This document shows positions 1 through 8,961 of a DNA stretch of 64,000 nt, one piece after another. The translations under genes and the position numbers were made by a program. Position 1 is the stretch's first letter. Each line of letters starts with the position of its first letter. Source of the DNA: Dokdonella_A sp963834755 (lineage in GTDB: Bacteria; Pseudomonadota; Gammaproteobacteria; Xanthomonadales; Rhodanobacteraceae); NCBI GenBank assembly GCA_963834755.1, contig CAWICQ010000012.1, forward strand, positions 62,001 to 126,000. Reading direction: 5' to 3'. The notes under the pieces are model-generated. The model did no database searches and was not told the origin of the DNA. It worked only from the letters and a program-made list of their open reading frames with translations.

Positions 1-23
1 CGCCTTCGAAGGCTCCGCCACGC

Positions 24-2204
24 ATGGCCGATCCGCACGCCGATCGCGAAGCGCGTCGATACGAACGACCGATCCCGAGCCGCGAAGCGATCATCGCGTT
101 CCTGGAACGCAACGGCCAGCTGATGAAGGCCGAGATGATCGCGGACGCGCTCGGTCTCTCCGCCGCGCCGGATTTCGATGCGCTGACCAAGCGATTGGCA
201 GCGATGCTGCGCGATGGTCAGCTGATCCAGAACCGCCGCGGCGGTTACGGTGTCGCGAGCAAACTCGACCTGATGCCCGGCGCCGTGCTCGCGAACGCGG
301 AAGGCTACGGCTTCATGCGGCCCGGACGAAGGCGGCGACGATCTGTACCTGTCGCCGGCCGAGATGCGCAAGGTGCTGCACGGCGATCGCGTGCTTGCCA
401 GCGTCGTCGGCGTCGATCGGCGCGGGCGTCGGCAAGGTGCGATCGTCGAAGTGCTCGAACGCCGTTCACCGCGCCTCGTCGGGCGCGTCGTCGAGCAGAA
501 CGGCGTCGTGCTGGTCACGCCGGATGATCGCCGGCTGCATCAGGATGTCTTGATCACTCCGGGCAAGGATCGCGGCGCGCGTTCGGGGCAGATCGTGGTC
601 GTCGAGATCACCGATCAGCCGACGGCTCAGCGCGGGCCGGTCGGGCGCATCCTAGCGGTGCTCGGCGAGCGGCTGACGCCTTCGCTCGTGGTCGAGATGG
701 CGATCGCGAGCCACGGCTTGCCGAACGAATGGCCGGCCGCGACGCTGCGCGAAGCCGCCGACGTCTCGCCGGAAGTTTTGCCGGCCGAGATCGCCGAGCG
801 TGTCGATCTTCGCGACGTTCCGCTGGTCACGATCGACGGCGCGGACGCGCGCGATTTCGACGATGCGGTCTATGCCGAACCGAGCGCGAACGGATTCCGC
901 CTGATCGTCGCGATCGCCGATGTGTCGCACTACGTGCGACCCGGCACCGCGCTCGACGCCGAAGGCTACGATCGCGCGACGTCGGTCTATTTCCCGGCTT
1001 TCGTCGTGCCGATGCTGCCGGAGACGCTTTCGAACGGCATCTGCTCGCTGAATCCGAAAGTGCAGCGCCTGTGCATGGTCTGCGATATGCAGATCGATCG
1101 CGACGGCGAAGTCACGCGCTCGAAATTCTATCCGGCGGTCATGCGCTCGCACGCGCGCCTCACCTACGAGCGCGTGTGGCAGGCGATCGGCGAAAAGAAC
1201 GCCGAGGCGTGCGAAGAGCTCGCCGATGTCATGCCGCAGCTGAAGCATCTGCATCAGCTGTACAAGGTGCTCGCCAAGGCGCGCCAGCAGCGCGGTGCGA
1301 TCGATTTCGAAAGCACCGAGGTGGAATTTCGGCTGGCGCCGTCCGGCGAAGTCGTGCAGCTCGGCGCGTACCATCGCAACGATGCGCACAAGCTGATCGA
1401 GGAATGCATGATCGCGGCAAACGTGGAGGCGGCGAAGTTCCTGCACAAGCGCAAGATTCCGGCGCCGTATCGCGTGCATGCGCCGCCGCCGGCGTCGAAG
1501 TACGAGGATCTCTTGCAGTTCCTCAAGGAATTCCATTTGCAGTTGCCGCCGCTGGAGCAGGTGCAGCCGGCGGATTTCTCGGCGCTTCTGAAGAAAGTGC
1601 GCAAGCGGCCCGATGCGAGTCTGATCGAATCGGTGCTGCTGCGCTCGCAGAGTCTCGCCGTCTATCAGCCGGGCGATCCGGGCCATTTCGGTCTCGCGCT
1701 GTCGACGTACACGCATTTCACCTCGCCGATCCGGCGCTATCCGGATCTGCTCGTGCATCGCGCGATCCGTTTTGCGCTCGGCGGCGGAAAGCCGGCCGAC
1801 TACACCTACAGCGCGAGCGACATGGCCGGCGTTCTGCGTGCATTGCTCGCAGAACGAGCGCCGTGCCGACGAGGCCGAGCGCGACGTCGACGAGCGCTAC
1901 AAGTGCGCGTGGATGGAAAAACACGTCGGCAGCGAGTTCGACGGCATCGTTTCCGGCGTCACCTCGTTCGGCATTTTCGTCGAGCTGGTCGAATCGAAGA
2001 TCACCGGTCTGGTGCACATCACGCAGCTGCCGAACGACTATTACCACTTCGATGCGGTTCGACATCTCCTGACCGGCGAACGGCGCGGACTCAAGTTCCG
2101 GCTCGGCGATCCGGTGCGCGTGCAGGTGCTGCGCGCGAGCCTGGAGGATCGCAAGATCGACTTCCGCCTCGTGCCTTCGCGAACAGGAGCGCCGCCGCCG
2201 ATGA
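24..2204 (+). CDS. rnr: Ribonuclease R, frame interrupted at about three places
   Basis: Ribonuclease R, the cytoplasmic processive 3'-to-5' exoribonuclease that degrades structured RNA. Reading through three frames gives the family order: N-terminal winged-helix and cold-shock region (GYGFMRP, LYLSPAEMRKVLHGDRV), RNB catalytic domain (metal-binding aspartates in DGADARDFDDAVYAE, then HYVRPG and RRYPDLLVHRAI) and a C-terminal S1 domain (GIVSGVTSFGIFVEL). Frame changes lie near 324 (one extra G after the MRP codons), near 1840 (just before HCSQNERRADEAERD) and probably near 2175. The last would restore a basic tail ending in a TGA that overlaps the rlmB start as ATGA. Conservation continues across each break, so sequence error is likelier than a pseudogene. 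The frame is open to the window edge, so the true start may lie upstream of the ATG at 24. Confidence 0.9.
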
Positions 2205-2938
2205 GCCACGATCTCCTCACCGGCATCCACGCCGTCGAGGCCGCGCTCAACTACGACGCGGGCAACATCATCGAGTTGTATGTCGAGACCGGCGTGCACA
2301 ATGCGCGCGTGAAGGAGCTGTCCGAACGCGCGCGCGAGCTCGGCATCAAGCCGCACGCGCGCGATCGCGCGGCGCTCGATCGCATGACCGGCGGCGCGCG
2401 GCACCAGGGTATCGTCGCGCGCTACAACGCGCCGGCGCCATTGCCCGAGTCGGATCTGATCGCGCTCGCCGAGACAGCCGGCGCATCGGCACTGTTCCTG
2501 GTGCTCGACGGCGTCACCGATCCGCACAATCTCGGCGCGTGCCTGCGCAGCGCGGAAGCCGCTGGCGTGACTGCGGTCGTCGTGCCGAAAGATCGTGCGG
2601 TCGGCATCACGCCGACCGTGCGTCGCGCCGCAGCCGGCGCCGCCGATCGCGTGCCGCTGGTCGCGGCGACGAATCTCGCGCGCACGCTGAAGGCGCTGAA
2701 GGACGCGGGCGTCTGGCTCGTCGGTCTGGTCGGCGATATCGATGCGTCGCTGTATTCGATCGATCTGAAGGGTCCGATCGCGATCGTGCTCGGTGGCGAA
2801 GGCGAGGGCATGCGCAGGCTCACGCGCGAGGCGTGTGATTTTCTCGCGCGGATTCCGATGCGGGGTGGGGTCGAGAGTCTGAATGTCTCCGTCGCGACGG
2901 GGATTGCCTTGTTCGAGGCGCTACGGCAGCGGGCGTGA
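2201..2938 (+). CDS. rlmB: 23S rRNA (guanosine-2'-O-)-methyltransferase RlmB
   Basis: SPOUT-class methyltransferase of 245 aa, the usual family length, which 2'-O-methylates G2251 of 23S rRNA (E. coli numbering) using SAM. An N-terminal L30e-like substrate-binding part (residues 1-75, HAVEAAL) precedes the knotted SpoU domain. All three motifs are visible: NLGACLRSAEA (110-120), IVLGGEGEGM (195-204) and IPMRGGVESLNVSVA (218-232). The ATG at 2201 follows an AACAGGAG Shine-Dalgarno sequence. As the sequence stands it is in frame with the preceding S1 domain of rnr without an intervening stop, probably because of a one-base error near 2175. rnr-rlmB adjacency is common in gammaproteobacteria. 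Confidence 0.95.
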   Translation: MSHDLLTGIHAVEAALNYDAGNIIELYVETGVHNARVKELSERARELGIKPHARDRAALDRMTGGARHQGIVARYNAPAPLPESDLIALAETAGASALFLVLDGVTDPHNLGACLRSAEAAGVTAVVVPKDRAVGITPTVRRAAAGAADRVPLVAATNLARTLKALKDAGVWLVGLVGDIDASLYSIDLKGPIAIVLGGEGEGMRRLTREACDFLARIPMRGGVESLNVSVATGIALFEALRQRA

Positions 2939-2946
2939 GTTCTCGC

Positions 2947-3061
2947 TTCTCCCACTGCGCGGGAGAGGCCGACGCGCGCCGCGCGGCGGGCGAGGGAAGC
3001 GGCGGGGAGGTATCGCAAGCTTGCCCTCACCCTAACCCTCTCCCGCAAGCGGGAGAGGGGA
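2947..3061. repeat. Pair of REP-like palindromes (BIME-like)
   Basis: Two hairpin units in inverted orientation separated by about 50 bases. The left unit is cttctcccactgcgcgggag (2947-2966) followed by gcgagggaag. The right unit is ccctcaccctaaccctctcc followed by cgcaagcgggagagggg (to 3060). Related units occur at 6096-6184 and 38565-38685. This one lies between the convergent rlmB and fatty acid hydroxylase genes, where such elements often form 3' ends. Confidence 0.75.
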
Positions 3062-3089
3062 CGCCGGTGAGCGGGAGACGAAAAGATCG

Positions 3090-3986
3090 CTATCGTGCAG
3101 CGCGCCGTTCCTGCGTACGCGATCCGAACAGCTCGCCGATCTGCCGCTTCCACACACGGAATGGCGCGAGACTGGCGCGTAGAAGACCGTTGAGGTCTTC
3201 GTTGTCATGGAGTCCGGTCGTGGGATACATGTCGCGCTCGGGTTTGTAGTAGGTGCCGAAGACGACGTCGAAGATCGGGAAGAACGCGGCGAAATTGCGA
3301 TCGCGGTGTTCGGGAAGGTTCGAGTGATGGATGCGATGCAGTTGCGGACCGCCGAAGACCGGTGTCAGCGGACCAAGCGGCAGTTTCAGGTTCATGTGGA
3401 TGAAGTAGCCCCACAGCAGGAACGACGACCACAGCCATGCGATCGTTACGGGCTTCTGCTGGAAAACCAGGCCGATCGGCAGCCACAGCCCAAACACGCG
3501 CAGTGGTTCTTCGAGCCAGTGATGACGATTGCCGGTGGTGACGTTGAGCGAGAATTCCGAATGATGGATCTTGTGCTGCGCCCACAGCGTCGAGAACACG
3601 TGTTGCGAACGGTGGAACCAGTAGTAGAAAAAATCCATGATGAAAAGGAAGACGAGTGTCTGCAGCACTTGTCCGACGAACGTGTCAGGAAATGCGATCG
3701 GAATCGCCAGGCCCCAGCGGTCGATCCACGGTTTGGTCAGCGCCTGCAGCGGCGGCACGAGGAAATTCGTCGCGAGCAGAAACAGCGCGGTGTAGACGAG
3801 GTTGAAACCGATGTGCTTGAACGGCTGCCCGGTTTGCGCAGGGCGCAACGATTCGATCGCAAGGCCGACACAATAGACCACGCAGATGAACTGGAACTGC
3901 TGCCAGCTGGTGGCGAGACTGTCGTGGATGTACTGCATTTGCGCGTTGAGCCGGCGATCGAGCGAGGCCAAGTGTACAATACTCAT
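3090..3986 (-). CDS. Sterol desaturase / fatty acid hydroxylase family protein
   Basis: Integral membrane di-iron oxygenase of the fatty acid hydroxylase superfamily, about 298 aa from the ATG at 3986 (an upstream in-frame extension to 4169 looks non-coding). The diagnostic histidine clusters are present: HRSQH, HKIHH and, after a further membrane segment, HRIHH. Several hydrophobic stretches surround them (FQFICVVYCVGLAIE, YTALFLLATNFLV, TLVFLFIMDFFYYW). The family hydroxylates or desaturates lipids at the membrane. The substrate here cannot be read from sequence. It is transcribed divergently from the acyltransferase at 4189, with about 200 bp between them. Confidence 0.85.
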   Translation of the reverse strand: MSIVHLASLDRRLNAQMQYIHDSLATSWQQFQFICVVYCVGLAIESLRPAQTGQPFKHIGFNLVYTALFLLATNFLVPPLQALTKPWIDRWGLAIPIAFPDTFVGQVLQTLVFLFIMDFFYYWFHRSQHVFSTLWAQHKIHHSEFSLNVTTGNRHHWLEEPLRVFGLWLPIGLVFQQKPVTIAWLWSSFLLWGYFIHMNLKLPLGPLTPVFGGPQLHRIHHSNLPEHRDRNFAAFFPIFDVVFGTYYKPERDMYPTTGLHDNEDLNGLLRASLAPFRVWKRQIGELFGSRTQERRAAR

Positions 3987-4188
3987 GAAAATCGCGACGT
4001 TACGTGATGCCCTGCCGTGACAGGCCTCGATCCGGCGTCTCGCCTCGTACAACGCAAGGCCGATGTCCCGGCGTTTGCGGAAAAGTGGCCGACGACGTGG
4101 TCGCTGAGCGATGTTCGCTGCGATGTTGCGCGTTCCATGCACGGCTTCGAATTCCGGATGACGCTTCACTCATGACGCCAGCGACGCG

Positions 4189-5286
4189 ATGACCCGCGGC
4201 CACGTTTTCGGGCTCGATCTGATCCGCGCGCTCGCGGTCGCGATGGTGCTGTTCACGCACGCGACCTTCCTCTTCGTTCCGGTGGCTCGCGATCTTTCTG
4301 CATTCGACCCGTGGTGGCTGCCGGGCCAGCTCGGCGTCGAACTCTTTTTCGTGCTCAGCGGATTCCTGATCGGCGGCATCCTCGCCGAGCAGGCCGAAAG
4401 CGGCGATCTTGATGTGCGTCAGTTCTGGATCCGGCGCTGGCTGCGCACACTGCCGAACTATTACCTGTTTCTGCTGTTGAACCTCGTGTTCGAGCGTTAC
4501 GCCACCGGCGCGTGGCCGCACGCGTGGAGTTATGTGTTTTTCTGGCAGAACCTCGCGTGGCCGAATCCGCCCTTCTATCCGGAATCGTGGAGCCTTGCGA
4601 TCGAGGAAATTTTCTATCTTGTCGCGCCGCTCTTGATCGTGCTCGCACGCGGTCGCCTTGGACGCTGGATGCGGCCGGTTCCGCTGATGGTGCTCGGCAT
4701 CTTGGTTTTCACCGGCATCCGCATTGCGTACGTGCTGCACGGCAATCCCGATTGGGACGCGGGTGTGCGCAAGGTGACGATCGTACGCCTCGATGCGATC
4801 GCTTACGGCGTGCTCGCGATCGTGCTCGTGCGGCGCACGCATCTCAGCATGCGCGCGGTTGCCGCGATCGCGTGCGCGGGGCTGATCGGAACCGCGTTCT
4901 GCGTGTGGATCTGTCTCGCGTGGCCGCGCGATACGAGTTTCTTCGCGCGCACGTTCCTCTTCAATCTGATTCCGTTGAGCTTCGCGGCGTTCCTGCCCAT
5001 CGCCGCACGCTGGAAGCAGAGCGGGCTGCCGCGCTTCGCCGAAGTCGCGGTGACCCGGCTCGCTTTGTGGTCGTACGCGCTGTACGTGTCGCACCTTGGT
5101 CTGTTGCGCGTGCTGCTCGGCGCGTTCGGCTGGAAGGGTGCAACGCCTCTGGAATGTCTGGTGCAAGCGCTCGCGTACGCCGCGATGGCCATCGCGCTCT
5201 CGGCGCTGGTCTATCGTTTGTACGAGCGGCCACTCTTGCGCTGGCGAGACACGATCGCGCCGAAGACGGCACCGGCCGTCGCCTGA
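4189..5286 (+). CDS. Acyltransferase 3 family membrane protein
   Basis: Polytopic acyltransferase of the Acyl_transf_3 (OafA/NodX-like) family, 365 aa. It opens with the family signature GLDLIRALAVAMVLFTHA, where the Arg and His about ten residues apart are the conserved catalytic-region pair. Next come LGVELFFVLSGFLIGG and WSLAIEEIFY. About ten hydrophobic segments are visible. These enzymes transfer acetyl or other acyl groups to sugars of LPS O-antigen, exopolysaccharide or macrolides from the cytoplasmic membrane. No polysaccharide genes are adjacent, so the acceptor is unknown. Confidence 0.85.
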   Translation: MTRGHVFGLDLIRALAVAMVLFTHATFLFVPVARDLSAFDPWWLPGQLGVELFFVLSGFLIGGILAEQAESGDLDVRQFWIRRWLRTLPNYYLFLLLNLVFERYATGAWPHAWSYVFFWQNLAWPNPPFYPESWSLAIEEIFYLVAPLLIVLARGRLGRWMRPVPLMVLGILVFTGIRIAYVLHGNPDWDAGVRKVTIVRLDAIAYGVLAIVLVRRTHLSMRAVAAIACAGLIGTAFCVWICLAWPRDTSFFARTFLFNLIPLSFAAFLPIAARWKQSGLPRFAEVAVTRLALWSYALYVSHLGLLRVLLGAFGWKGATPLECLVQALAYAAMAIALSALVYRLYERPLLRWRDTIAPKTAPAVA

Positions 5287-5342
5287 ACGACGGGCGCGGA
5301 TCGATTTTACGCGGCGAAGGTCAACGTCCGAGCACGCGAGAA

Positions 5343-6074
5343 TTACTTCGGCGGTGCCGGTCCGGATATCGCCGCCGTCGTATCGCCCTTGCGGCGCGTC
5401 TGTGTGATCTGTTCGCCGTGCACGAGGAAGTAGATGTTCTCGGCGATGTTCGTCGCGTGATCGCCGATGCGCTCGAGATTCTTGGCCATGAACAGCAGAT
5501 GCGTGCACGGCGTGATGTTGCGCGGATCTTCCATCATGTAGGTCAGAAGCTCGCGGAACAGGCCGGTGTATTGCTCATCGAGCTCCTCGTCGCGCGCCCA
5601 CGCGGCGAGCGCACGGTCGGCGTCGTTGTCGTGATACGCGGCCAGCACGTCGCGCACAAGTCCTTCGGCGATCCGCGCTAGACGCGGCAGCGCATAAGTC
5701 AGCTGCACCGGTGCGGACTGGTTCAGAACGATCGAGCGCTTGGCGACATTCGCGGCGTAGTCGCCGATGCGTTCGATGTCGGCCGCGATGCGCAGTGCCG
5801 CGAGAATCTCGCGCAGGTCGCGCGCCATCGGCTGGCGCAGCGCGAGCAGCCTGACGACGTCGTGGCTGACTTCGTGCTCGAGCGAGTCGATGGCGCCGTC
5901 GCTCTGCGCGACCTTCATCGCGGCCTCGCTGTCGCGCGCCATGACGGCATCGATTGCCGCGTCGAGCTGCGCGAGCGCGATCTCGCCCATGCGCTGGATC
6001 TCGCCGGTGAGGCGCTTGAGCTCGTCGTCGTAGCTCTTGACGATGTGCTCGCTGGATTGGGGACTCGCGTTCAT
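5343..6074 (-). CDS. phoU: Phosphate signalling complex protein PhoU
   Basis: PhoU, about 243 aa, the cytoplasmic regulator that links the Pst transporter to the PhoR sensor and dampens Pho signalling when phosphate is plentiful. It has the typical two three-helix repeats, each with an ExxxD metal-binding motif: one near EVSHDVVRL / RIGDYAANVAKR and one near LERIGDHATNIAENIYF. The start at 6074 (MNASPQSSEHIVKSYD) matches the family N-terminus. It ends the pstSCAB-phoU operon and is separated from pstB by about 120 bp holding three REP-like hairpins. Confidence 0.95.
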   Translation of the reverse strand: MNASPQSSEHIVKSYDDELKRLTGEIQRMGEIALAQLDAAIDAVMARDSEAAMKVAQSDGAIDSLEHEVSHDVVRLLALRQPMARDLREILAALRIAADIERIGDYAANVAKRSIVLNQSAPVQLTYALPRLARIAEGLVRDVLAAYHDNDADRALAAWARDEELDEQYTGLFRELLTYMMEDPRNITPCTHLLFMAKNLERIGDHATNIAENIYFLVHGEQITQTRRKGDTTAAISGPAPPK

Positions 6075-6095
6075 CGATGGCCTCGCCGTTACTTT

Positions 6096-6184
6096 CACCT
6101 CTCCCGCAAGCGGAAGAGTCCTTGTCACCTCTCCCGCTTGCGGGAGAGGTCGCCCTCAGTCTTCTCCCGCGATCGGGAGAGGGG
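6096..6184. repeat. Three REP-like hairpins between pstB and phoU
   Basis: Three near-copies of one palindrome in a row: ctctcccgcaagcggaagag (6099-6118), ctctcccgcttgcgggagag (6129-6148) and ttctcccgcgatcgggagag (6162-6181). In known systems such repeats inside operons stabilise upstream mRNA or reduce downstream expression. Here they could set the ratio of PstB to PhoU; that role is inferred from position only. Confidence 0.75.
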
Positions 6185-6192
6185 AAATCAAC

Positions 6193-7020
6193 TCAGCCGA
6201 AGCGCCCGGTAATGTAATCCTCGGTCTGCTTCTTGGTCGGTTTGGTGAACAGGATTTCAGTCGCGCCGAACTCGATCAGTTCGCCCAGATACATGAACGC
6301 GGTGAAGTCCGAGCAGCGCGCGGCTTGCTGCATGTTGTGGGTGACGATCGCGATCGTGTAGCGATCCTTGAGCTCGGCGACGAGCTGCTCGATCTTGCCG
6401 GTCGCGATCGGGTCGAGCGCGGATGTCGGCTCATCGAGCAGGATCACCTCGGGTTTCAGCGCGACCGCGCGCGCGATGCACAGACGCTGCTGCTGGCCGC
6501 CGGAAAGTCCGAGCGCGCTCTGGCGGAGCTTGTCTTTCACTTCGTCCCACAGCGCGCCCTGGTGCAGCGCTTCCTCGACGCGGGCGTCCATGTCGGCGCG
6601 CGAAAGTTTCTCGTAGTGGCGGATGCCGTAGGCGATGTTGTCGTAGATCGACATCGGGAACGGCACCGGCTTCTGGAACACCATGCCGACCTTCGCGCGC
6701 AGCCGGTTCAGCGGATACTTCGGGTCGAGGATGTTCTCGCCGTCGAGCAGCACTTCGCCTTTGGCTTCGAGCTTCGGATAGATCGAATAGATGCGATTGA
6801 AGATGCGCAGCAATGTCGATTTTCCGCAGCCCGAGGGGCCGATCAGCGCGGTGACCCGCTTCTCGGCGATGTCGAAGTTGACGTTTTTCACCGCGCGGAA
6901 ACCGCCGTAGAAGAAATCGAGATTGCGCGCGGCCATTTTCGGGCGCTGGGCCGCCGGCGTCGTTGCGGCTTGCGCCGAGGATGCGGGCGGCGTGGCTAGG
7001 GCAAATTGCGCGTCAGTCAT
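6193..7020 (-). CDS. pstB: Phosphate ABC transporter ATP-binding protein PstB
   Basis: Cytoplasmic ATPase of the high-affinity phosphate importer, 275 aa. Walker A is GPSGCGKST, the signature motif is LSGGQQQRL, and Walker B is VILLDEPTSALDP, followed by the switch histidine in VTHNMQQAARC. FQKPVPFPMSIYDNIAYG is a PstB-specific stretch. The first 30 residues are an Ala/Pro/Thr-rich extension before the ABC fold. The ATG lies inside the end of pstA (8-bp overlap), consistent with translational coupling. Confidence 0.97.
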   Translation of the reverse strand: MTDAQFALATPPASSAQAATTPAAQRPKMAARNLDFFYGGFRAVKNVNFDIAEKRVTALIGPSGCGKSTLLRIFNRIYSIYPKLEAKGEVLLDGENILDPKYPLNRLRAKVGMVFQKPVPFPMSIYDNIAYGIRHYEKLSRADMDARVEEALHQGALWDEVKDKLRQSALGLSGGQQQRLCIARAVALKPEVILLDEPTSALDPIATGKIEQLVAELKDRYTIAIVTHNMQQAARCSDFTAFMYLGELIEFGATEILFTKPTKKQTEDYITGRFG

Positions 7021-7874
7021 GACTCACCTTGTTGCGTAGCAAGATCGCGCGGGAAACGACGCTGAGCAGGAGCACGAACGCGGTGACGACGAACGCGCCG
7101 GCCCAGGCCAGCGCGTGCCACGATTCGTACGGGCTCATCGCGTACTGGAATATCACAACCGGCACGCTCGCCATCGGCTTGAACAGGTTCGAGCTCCAGT
7201 ACTGGTTGTTGAGCGCGGTGAACAGCAGCGGAGCGGTTTCGCCGCTGATTCGCGCGAGCGCGAGCAGCACGCCGGTGACGACGCCTGGCGCGCGCGGCGC
7301 GCAGGAGGATCTGCGTCGTCACTTTCCATTGCGGGATGCCGAGCGACAGCGCGGCTTCGCGCACCTGACTGGGCACCAGCTGCAGCATCTCGTCCGTGGT
7401 GCGCACGACGACCGGAAGCACCAGCAGCGCCAAGGCCAGGCCTCCGGCGAGCGCGGAAAACTGACCGAGCTGACGCACGACGATCGTATAGATGAAGAGG
7501 CCGAGCACGATCGACGGCGCCGAGAGCAGAATGTCGTTCAAGAAGCGGATCGTCGCGCCGAGCATCGAGCGCCGCGCGTACTCGGCGAGCCAGGTGCCGG
7601 CGAGGATACCGATCGGAGCTCCGATCGCGAGCGCCAGCGCGCTCATCAGGATGCTGCCGAAAAACGCGTTCAGCAAGCCACCGTCGGCGCCGGGTGGCGG
7701 CGTCATCTCCGTGAAGAGTCCGATCTTGAATGCCGCGATGCCCTTGGTCAGCGTCACCAGCAGGATCCAGGCGAGCCAGAACAGCCCGAACGCGGTCGCA
7801 AGCATGCTGAGGGTCAGGGCCAACGTGTTGGTCAGCCGCCGGCGCGCGTAGAGAGAGATGCCGTTCGCGCTCAT
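7013..7874 (-). CDS. pstA: Phosphate ABC transporter permease PstA, one frameshift
   Basis: Inner-membrane permease of the Pst importer, about 287 aa once the break is corrected. It starts at the ATG at 7874 (MSANGISLYARRRL). Recognisable are LNDILLSAPSIVLGLFIY, the EAA-type loop EAALSLGIPQWKVTTQILLR and, in another frame, LLALARISGETAPLLFTAL to the end. The frame changes between about 7284 and 7302 in an alternating GC tract, a typical place for indel errors. Both halves stay conserved, so the gene is probably intact in the organism. It overlaps pstB by 8 bp. Confidence 0.9.
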
Positions 7875-8858
7875 GTCGTTGCCTTCGCGCTGGTTGAGAC
7901 GCCGCAGCATCAGCTTGGCGATCACCAATACGATAAACGTCACCACAAACAGGAGAAAGCCGAGCGCCACCAGCGAAGACAAGTAGATGTCGGAGTCGGC
8001 TTCGGTAAATTCGTTGGCGATCGCCGCGGCGATCGAGTTGCTCGGCATCAGCAAGGACGCCGAAAGCTGGTGCGCGTTGCCGAGCACGAACGTGACCGCC
8101 ATCGTCTCGCCGAGAGCACGACCGAGGCCGAGGAAGATGCCGCCGATGACCGCCGAACGCGTGTAGGGCAGCACGATGTCCCAGACGACTTCCCAGGTTG
8201 TCGAGCCGAGCGCGTAGGCCGATTCCTTGAGCCGCGCGGGCACGGTCAGGAACACTTCGCGCATCACCGACGAAATGAACGGAATGACCATGATGGCGAG
8301 CACGATGCCCGCGGTGAGCATGCCGATGCCGAGGGGCGGCCCGCGAAACAGCGCGCCGATGCCCGGGATCGCGCCGAGGTGGTCGTTGATCCATGGGTCG
8401 ATATAGGCCGCCATGAATGGACCAAACACGAACAGGCCCCACATGCCGTAGATGATCGAGGGAATGCCGGCAAGAAGCTCGACGGCCGAAGCGACCGGCT
8501 GGCGCATCCATGCCGGCGCGACTTCGCTGAGAAACAGCGCAATGCCGAAACTGACCGGTATCGCGATGAGCATGGCGATGAGCGCCGTGACGAGCGTGCC
8601 GTAGATCGGCACGAGAGCGCCGAATTCGCGCGTGACCGGGTTCCATGTCTCGTTGATGAGGAAGCGCCAGCCGAATGTCGCGAACGCCTGGTGCCCGCCC
8701 CACGCGGTCGACGCAGCAGCGCCGATCAACGCCGCCAGCACCAGCAGCGCCGAACACAGGACTATGGCCCGGAAGATGACGTCGTTGCGCGTGTCGCGCG
8801 CGCTGCGCGCGTCGGACGCGCGGGCAACAGGGATGGCATGGATCGCTGCGGACGTCAT
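7875..8858 (-). CDS. pstC: Phosphate ABC transporter permease PstC, no own stop codon as sequenced
   Basis: Inner-membrane permease of the Pst importer, 328 residues before the pstA start. It has six hydrophobic segments and the family motifs VELLAGIPSIIYGMWGLFVF and ESAYALGSTTWEVVWDIVLP (EAA loop) plus GLGRALGETMAVTFVLGNA. The reading frame runs straight through into PstA (LNQREGND then MSANG). One base of shift would instead end it at a TGA overlapping the pstA ATG. Whether this is a true PstC-PstA fusion or a one-base error cannot be settled here. It follows pstS by about 100 bp. Confidence 0.9.
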
Positions 8859-8961
8859 CGGCCTGCCGGACAGATGGATATGGAGCTGGAAACGCAGCGG
8901 TGCGCATGCCGTGAAGGCAAGCGCACCGCGGTTGCGTCAGGGGCTGGGTCGGTTTCCCGGA

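Noticed and set aside
2939..3089. CRISPR array or small RNA at the palindromic repeats
   Set aside because: The repeats are short inverted hairpins without regular direct-repeat/spacer periodicity; they fit the REP class.
4000..5508. Minus-strand open frame of 502 codons across the acyltransferase gene
   Set aside because: Arg/Ala/His-rich composition with no domain; it is the antisense shadow of a well-supported membrane protein.
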